Part shown: positions 6,424-9,809 of the stretch, in pieces
How the letters are laid out: every line of letters begins with the position of its first letter
How positions within the stretch are numbered: the first letter of the stretch is position 1
Source of the DNA: Bacillota bacterium
Lineage (GTDB): Bacteria > Bacillota > Bacilli > Lactobacillales > Aerococcaceae
NCBI GenBank assembly: GCA_023442905.1
Contig: JAEZWY010000174.1
Span: 1-9,809, forward strand
Direction: 5' to 3'
Length of the DNA stretch: 9,809 nt
The notes under the pieces: generated by a model
The model's database searches: none
What the model saw: the letters and a program-made list of their open reading frames with translations, nothing else
What the model was told of the DNA's origin: nothing
Position numbers and translations under genes: made by a program

Positions 6424-6452
6424 AAAAATCTTATCTCAAAGAGAAGGATTTT
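6424..6452 (+). terminator. Imperfect stem-loop after the second lipoprotein
   Basis: AAAATC ... TCTC, AAA loop, GAGA ... GATTTT, with a small internal bulge, then an AT-rich tail rather than a clean T-tract. It may be a weak terminator just after the stop at 6408. Confidence 0.4.
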
Positions 6453-6463
6453 AATTATAATTT

Positions 6464-6510
6464 AAAAAGGAACGATTTCTCTCACACTATAGGGAAGAGC
6501 GTTCCTTTTT
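6464..6510. terminator. Strong A/T-flanked hairpin terminator
   Basis: AAAAAGGAACG (6464-6474) pairs perfectly with CGTTCCTTTTT (6500-6510). The inner 25 bases can pair in part. The arms end in A5 and T5, so it may stop transcription from both sides. It closes the lipoprotein transcription unit ahead of the IS4 element. Confidence 0.75.
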
Positions 6511-6538
6511 GCTTATCTAAAAACTATATAAAAAAGTT

Positions 6539-6552
6539 CACTAGTGTTGCAT
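6539..6552 (+). repeat. Left terminal inverted repeat of the IS4-family element
   Basis: CACTAGTGTTGCAT, then TAAAATGA. It matches the right end over 14 bases without mismatch, and the match continues as AAA after a one-base gap. Confidence 0.85.
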
Positions 6553-6648
6553 TAAAATGACGCAATCTAATTTATCGCAAAACACAAAAAATCCTTTACA
6601 ATGGTTGGTAAGATGACTTATCCAAGACCACTATAAAGGACCAATACT

Positions 6649-7715
6649 ATGGATAAGCGTATACGAAAAACTTCATTTTGTAAATGGATTGAACCTGCTT
6701 CGTTCAAATATTTGCTTGCAGACTTACAGAGGCAGATTGCGCAAGCAAATGCCTATGTTAAAAAGTTCGATTTCCATTCCTTTCTCAAGCTGATGTTCCT
6801 TGCCGTTTCCTCCCAGAAAAAAGTCTGCGTGATATTGAAGCGGGGCTTCTCAACCCCCATCTCCAATCGGAGTTGAGTTTCGAGTCCTTGAGCCACACAC
6901 AGATTTCGCGGACGCTTCGTGGGTATGATGCGGCCATAATGGAGAACCTGTTTTCCTACCTGCTTTCCCTGATTCATCTGGAAGAAAAAGGAATGGATCA
7001 GTCAAAGGCGTACATCGTTGATTTGACCACTTTTTCGCTCAACAAAATGCGCTACCCTTGGGCAGAGTTTCGGACGACCAAGTCAGGGATAAAGCTCCAT
7101 CTCCGGCTGGCATTATTGAAGCCGGGAGACGTTTACCCGGACAAAGTAACGGTGACGAATGCCAGCGTTCACGACGTGAACCAACTGGAGATACTGATCG
7201 ACCAAAAGCTGGCGACCTACATTTTTGACCGTGGGTACCTGGATTTTGAACTGTTCGATCGCCTCGCCAACGATGGTTTTTTCTTCGTCTCCCGGATCAA
7301 GAAGAACACTATCGTTCACGTCATGAACCACTATGAGGTTGCGGAGAAAAGCCTCGTTGACAGCGACCAAATGGTCGTTTTGGGCGGGAGTAACGCTTAC
7401 CTCACGAATCCTTACCGACTGGTGGAAGTGGACGATACCCAAGGAAGTCCCTTGCGGCTAATCACCAACCGCTTCGACTTGTCGTCTGAAGAGATCCGCC
7501 AGATGTATCGCTCCCGCTGGGAGATTGAGCTGTTTTTCAAGCACTTAAAACAGCAGACGACGGTCAAAAAGTTTTATAGCCGGGACGAAAACGGTCTGAT
7601 TAATCAGCTCTATATCGCCTTGATTGTACAACTTCTGACCTATCTGGTCAGGCTGCATGCAAAATCGCCACTGATCAGCTTGACGGTGGTGAGGTATCTG
7701 CTCGCTTCTCTGTGA
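6649..7715 (+). pseudogene. IS4-family transposase, interrupted by a frameshift
   Basis: A DDE transposase in two frames: 6649-6876, and a frame open through to 7715. Joining them with a -1 shift at the A6 run (6817-6822) gives about 355 residues and the smooth junction AVSSQKKSLRDIEAGLL, the expected place of the 'LR-I' helix in this family. Catalytic residues are then D125 (IVDLTTFSL), D194 (FDRGYLD) and E294 within the YREK signature Y-2-R-3-E-6-K (YRSRWEIELFFKHLK). The start at 6649 has AAAGGA 8 bases upstream. The A6 run has codon phase AAA AAA G rather than the classical A AAA AAG, so a lost A is likelier than programmed frameshifting. The frame from 6873 is annotated by some rules as a separate 280-residue protein, which still carries all three catalytic residues but lacks the N-terminal DNA-binding part. 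Confidence 0.85.
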
Positions 7716-7917
7716 GAAGAAGCGTCGGTTTGGATTATCTATATACGCGGGAAGCCGTAATAAAAGTAGAAGTGGGAATGGGAAAAGGAATATAAATGTA
7801 AAATAGTTGCAGAAAAATATATTTATTGAAATCTAGAAAGAGTCATCTTTTGCGCGAGCATGGTCTTTTTTTGCTTTTTTCAGCGTACAACAAATACTGA
7901 TTTGCTTTTTATAGTTT

Positions 7918-7931
7918 ATGCAACACTAGTG
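7918..7931 (-). repeat. Right terminal inverted repeat of the IS4-family element
   Basis: ATGCAACACTAGTG on the plus strand is the exact reverse complement of the left end. The 200 bases between the transposase stop (7715) and here are non-coding IS sequence with T-rich tracts. Confidence 0.85.
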
Positions 7932-8060
7932 ATCTACATTAAAAGAAAAATATTTACTCACAGTTGATATTATTTTTATGCCACATAAACTTGGATTGAC
8001 TGTTGTTGCTGAGGGTGTAGAGAATGAAGAACAAAGAAAGAGAGCGCTTAATATGTTGTG
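7932..8060 (+). pseudogene. EAL-domain (cyclic-di-GMP phosphodiesterase) fragment
   Basis: About 42 codons in one frame (from 7933) read through MPHKLGLTVVAEGVENEEQ and RKRALNML. LGLxVVAEGVExEEQ is the hallmark block of EAL domains, which hydrolyse cyclic di-GMP; its acidic residue helps bind metal. Everything upstream (EAL motif, DDFG) is missing because the IS4 element abuts it. The conserved continuation (G-C/D-x-x-QGY-x-x-S-P) is missing because the frame runs into a perfect inverted repeat at 8041-8090. The remnant cannot be functional. It does show that the ancestor had, or acquired, cyclic-di-GMP signalling genes. No other EAL sequence is in the window. Confidence 0.8.
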
Positions 8061-8090
8061 GGAAATTCTACACAACATATTAAGCGCTCT
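8041..8090. repeat. Perfect 20-bp inverted repeat with a 10-base loop
   Basis: The arms at 8041-8060 and 8071-8090 are exact reverse complements, starting AGAGCGCTTAATATGTTGTG; the loop is GGAAATTCTA. The left arm is EAL-coding sequence (RALNML), so the right arm looks like an inverted copy of it. There is no T-tract on either side, so it is not a standard intrinsic terminator. Confidence 0.9.
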
Positions 8091-8092
8091 TA

Positions 8093-8221
8093 GATATTCC
8101 AGGTATTTTCGATAGTCAAATTCAAGAATGAGCGAATAAATTAAACACGCGACCACGGAAATGTCTAAACTGGAAAACCCCTTATGAAGTATTTTTTAAT
8201 GAATCGTTGCACTTAATCTGA
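8093..8221 (+). pseudogene. IS30-family transposase, C-terminal remnant
   Basis: The frame from 8132 reads ANKLNTRPRKCLNWKTPYEV followed by FFNESLHLI and a stop. This is the conserved C-terminal tail of IS30-family transposases, whose integrase domain ends in N-x-RPRK-x-L-x-x-KTP-x-EVF. The same frame upstream (8093-8128, ending IFDSQIQE) probably also belongs to it, separated by one TGA (8129-8131) that would be a point mutation. All of the catalytic DDE core is missing. Bases after the stop (TGACAATTGAAGATA) look like the element's terminal region. It is an old decayed copy, joined to EAL-domain debris. Confidence 0.82.
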
Positions 8222-8253
8222 CAATTGAAGATACATTTATTTCGACTTTATAT

Positions 8254-8826
8254 CTATTTCCATTTCGCTTCTGCTGTCGGTTCATAAGCAGCCATTTTCT
8301 CTAACAAGACTTCCGGATTGCTTTCAACCAACAACATATCTCGGTATTGTTGATGCATAAACCCATGGTCGACTTGGAAATCCAAAAAATCTAACAAGCC
8401 GTCATAGTAGTTATTCACATTCAAAATCCCGATTGGTTTGTCGTGGTAGCCAACCTGCTTCCAGGAGATCACTTCAAACAACTCTTCCATGGTCCCTGGG
8501 CCACCCGGCAAGGCAATAAACCCGTCAGACAAATCAATCATCTGCGCCTTCCGTTCGTGCATCCCTTGGACAACAAACAATTTAGTCAGGTCAGGATGTT
8601 GAATATTGTTATCCGCCAACTTCTGTGGAACAACCCCCATCACATCGCCGCCAAAAGCCAAAGCCCCGTTCGCTACAGCAGCCATACAGCCCACATTTGA
8701 CCCACCATAAACCAAAGTTCGCCCAGATTTAGCAATCAACTCGCCGACCTTTGTCGCCATCTCTTCATAAACTGGGTCATCTCCAGTAGCCGACCCCAAA
8801 TATACTGCAACACTTTCAAGTTCCAT
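8254..8826 (-). CDS. LOG-family protein (nucleoside 5'-monophosphate phosphoribohydrolase-like)
   Basis: A 190-residue cytosolic enzyme of the LOG / TIGR00730 family, formerly labelled 'lysine decarboxylase'. Characterised members cleave the N-glycosidic bond of nucleoside monophosphates, including cytokinin ribotides. Rossmann-like motifs are VAVYLGSATG (6-15), YGGSNVGCM (40-48), MHERKAQMI (89-97, with the substrate Arg92) and the signature PGGPGTMEEL (107-116, with the catalytic Glu115). Length is normal for the family. I prefer the ATG at 8826: AAGAAGGGG lies at a good distance and family members start a few residues before 'VAVY'. In-frame GTG (8835) and TTG (8832) starts sit too close to the ribosome binding site. 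It is divergent from the rhodanese gene, and its own promoter is at 8851-8879. Confidence 0.92.
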   Translation of the reverse strand: MELESVAVYLGSATGDDPVYEEMATKVGELIAKSGRTLVYGGSNVGCMAAVANGALAFGGDVMGVVPQKLADNNIQHPDLTKLFVVQGMHERKAQMIDLSDGFIALPGGPGTMEELFEVISWKQVGYHDKPIGILNVNNYYDGLLDFLDFQVDHGFMHQQYRDMLLVESNPEVLLEKMAAYEPTAEAKWK

Positions 8827-8850
8827 GCACAACACCCCTTCTTTCCCAAT

Positions 8851-8879
8851 ATTTTAGCCAAACCATCAGCATCTGACAA
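8851..8879 (-). promoter_or_regulatory. Promoter of the LOG-family gene
   Basis: On the minus strand, TTGTCA (8879-8874), 17 bases, TAAAAT (8856-8851). Both hexamers match 5 of 6 consensus bases with ideal spacing, about 25 bases upstream of the ATG at 8826. Confidence 0.65.
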
Positions 8880-8938
8880 GTACCCCCCTAGAAAAGGGCG
8901 AAACGCATCTTGCTGGCATTCTCTATCAAGGATCCACA

Positions 8939-8967
8939 TTGACCCACCCCACGCGTCCTGTCATAAT
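8939..8967 (+). promoter_or_regulatory. Promoter of the rhodanese gene
   Basis: TTGACC (8939-8944), a 17-base spacer that is unusually GC-rich for this region, and CATAAT (8962-8967). Both hexamers match 5 of 6 consensus bases. The predicted start near 8974 lies 15 bases before the ATG. Confidence 0.65.
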
Positions 8968-8988
8968 ATAAATAAAAGAGGTGATTAT

Positions 8989-9564
8989 ATGACAACAACA
9001 TTAAATAAAATCGCATACGAAAAATTACAAGACCAAGTAGTGGTGGATATCCGTGACAATACAACCTTCCGCCAAGGTCACTTGCCGAATAGTTTGAACG
9101 TCACAGCCAATCAAAAAGACAAATACTGGGATGGCTTGGTCAAAAACAAAGAAAACATTGTCATCCTTACAGATAAGGAAGAATCGCTCGCTGACTTTGA
9201 AGACCTAGATGCAAACGCTTATATTCTTTTTGAAGATATCCCGCAAGAAGTACTGGTTACAAGTGCAGAAATCACAGCGGCAGATTTCTTACAATTATCT
9301 GATGACAATGACTATATTTTATTAGACTTACGTCACCCAGATGAAATTACCCGCCCAGCACCAGAGAAAAACTTGGGCAATATCCCACTAGAAAAGCTAG
9401 CCGATAACTTAGAAAGAATTGATAGCGACAAAGATATTTACCTACTCTGTGGATCAGGCGGCCGCGCCACAGCAGGCGACGCCTACTTAACATCACATGG
9501 CTACAACAAAACACATGTCATCGAAGGTGGCATCAAAGAAGTCATTCAAGCTCAAGGGGAATAA
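8989..9564 (+). CDS. Tandem rhodanese-domain protein
   Basis: A 191-residue cytosolic protein with two rhodanese folds, a family of sulfur carriers that hold a persulfide on an active-site cysteine. The first (about 5-82) has VVVDIRDNTTFRQGHLPNSL but no cysteine in the expected loop after IVILTDKEES, so it is probably non-catalytic. The second (about 92-188) has ILLDLRHPDEI and the active loop LLCGSGGRA with Cys154, followed by AGDAYLTSHGY and VIEGGI, typical of the C-terminal helix and loop. An inactive N-terminal plus active C-terminal domain is also seen in classical two-domain rhodaneses. AGAGGTGAT precedes ATG. The gene is a single transcription unit ending at the terminator at 9640. The physiological sulfur acceptor cannot be inferred. 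Confidence 0.92.
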   Translation: MTTTLNKIAYEKLQDQVVVDIRDNTTFRQGHLPNSLNVTANQKDKYWDGLVKNKENIVILTDKEESLADFEDLDANAYILFEDIPQEVLVTSAEITAADFLQLSDDNDYILLDLRHPDEITRPAPEKNLGNIPLEKLADNLERIDSDKDIYLLCGSGGRATAGDAYLTSHGYNKTHVIEGGIKEVIQAQGE

Positions 9565-9639
9565 TTGTTTTAGCTGTATTTTATTTTAGTTTGCTATGTT
9601 GCTTTACTGAGGAGAATCTCCACTAATATTGCCAAAAAG

Positions 9640-9673
9640 ATAGTGATTGCCAAGTCAGCGATCACTATTTTTT
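9640..9673 (+). terminator. Intrinsic terminator after the rhodanese gene
   Basis: ATAGTGATTGC (9640-9650), CAAGTCA loop, GCGATCACTAT (9658-9668), followed by a run of T to 9673. The 11-bp stem has a single G-T pair. Confidence 0.85.
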
Positions 9674-9725
9674 CATTTGCGTGATTGTTTTTCTGAAATT
9701 TGAATGATTTTTTTCCGTGTTTTTT

Positions 9726-9746
9726 ATCCATTAGTGTATAATGGAT
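9726..9746. promoter_or_regulatory. Operator-like palindrome overlapping a -10 box
   Basis: ATCCATTA and TAATGGAT are perfect 8-bp arms around GTGTA. TATAAT at 9737-9742 lies inside, 35 bases before the ATG at 9778. No clear -35 box is present at 16-18 bases, so the promoter itself is uncertain, but a symmetric site over the -10 is a typical repressor layout. Confidence 0.4.
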
Positions 9747-9777
9747 ATATATTATATGTTATAGGGATGAATAGGAC

Positions 9778-9809
9778 ATGTTGAAAAGATTACCCGTTCT
9801 ATTATTAAC
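9778..9809 (+). CDS. Start of a gene cut by the right edge
   Basis: Ten codons (MLKRLPVLLL) with basic residues followed by hydrophobic ones, suggesting a signal peptide or membrane-anchor N-terminus. The ribosome binding site is poor; AGGA lies only 2 bases from the ATG, with AGGG further upstream. A nearby ATG at 9766 meets a stop within five codons and is excluded. Too short to identify. Confidence 0.4.
   Translation, partial: MLKRLPVLLL

Larger units (their letters stand above)
6539..7931 (+). mobile_element. IS4-family insertion sequence, 1393 bp
   Basis: Bounded by terminal inverted repeats CACTAGTGTTGCAT (6539-6552) and its reverse complement (7918-7931). The size and a single DDE transposase with the YREK signature are typical of IS4-family elements (about 1.4 kb). 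The bases just outside the repeats (TAAAAAAGTT and ATCTACATTA) do not form a direct repeat. Because CACTAGTG is itself a palindrome, it could be an 8-bp target duplication, with the true ends starting at TTGCAT. The transposase region is richer in GC than the flanking host DNA. The right end abuts the interior of an EAL-domain gene fragment whose 5' part is not on the other side of the element, so the insertion was followed or accompanied by deletion. Confidence 0.88.

Noticed and set aside
6753..7442. Minus-strand open frames inside the IS4 element
   Set aside because: Antisense to the transposase, whose DDE and YREK residues are in the plus frames; the GC-richer sequence simply has fewer chance stops.
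7926..8156. Minus-strand open frame of 76 codons
   Set aside because: It runs antisense across the EAL fragment, the hairpin and the IS30 tail, all of which make sense on the plus strand.
8443..8939. Alternative frames over the LOG gene and its promoter region
   Set aside because: They overlap the LOG gene, which has its full signature motifs, or its promoter; no ribosome binding sites.
1..9809. CRISPR array, tRNA or rRNA genes, phage defence cassettes
   Set aside because: I saw no regularly spaced repeats, no tRNA cloverleaf with a TTCGA-type arm, no rRNA-like stretch and no recognisable defence effector.

Overview
The window looks like the chromosome of a low-GC Gram-positive bacterium of the order Lactobacillales. 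The coding regions are AT-rich and have strong AGGAGG-type ribosome binding sites. There are two short Gram-positive lipoproteins, an IS1216/IS6-type element end and an IS30-type remnant of the kind common in lactic acid bacteria. An enterococcal, carnobacterial or aerococcal host would fit, but the sequence does not settle the genus.

Layout. Positions 1-141 are the terminal part of an IS6-family (IS1216-like) element, with the transposase reading off the left edge. It cuts directly into a HAD-superfamily phosphatase gene, and only the C-terminal half of that gene is left (142-407). A small lipoprotein gene (581-967) follows. It converges on a three-gene minus-strand operon across a 21-bp perfect-stem bidirectional terminator. 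The operon (4715 down to 1114) encodes two paralogous cytosine-deaminase-like amidohydrolases that overlap by ATGA, then a cytosolic ankyrin-TPR protein. Divergent from it, with its own promoter, is a locus of unknown function (4933-5934) split into three overlapping frames. It ends in a membrane anchor and reads best as one gene with two frameshifts. A second lipoprotein (5980-6408) and its terminators follow.

From 6539 to about 8243 there is a patch of mobile-element debris. It holds a 1393-bp IS4-family element with a transposase frameshifted at an A6 run and base composition richer in GC than its neighbours. Next to it are a fragment of an EAL (cyclic-di-GMP phosphodiesterase) domain, a perfect 20-bp inverted repeat and the C-terminal tail of an IS30-family transposase.

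Beyond this patch the sequence looks like ordinary chromosome. A LOG-family nucleotide phosphoribohydrolase (minus) and a tandem-rhodanese protein (plus) diverge from a shared 150-bp region, each with a recognisable promoter. The rhodanese gene ends in a terminator, and a new gene begins at the right edge behind an operator-like palindrome.

The most interesting intact unit is the amidohydrolase pair plus ankyrin-TPR operon. Both enzymes keep the metal ligands of the cytosine deaminase family but carry Asp where the catalytic Glu is expected. The ankyrin-TPR partner has no evident enzymatic role and may be a scaffold or regulator. This is a plausible unusual heterocycle or amide-hydrolysis system, but its substrate cannot be read from the sequence.
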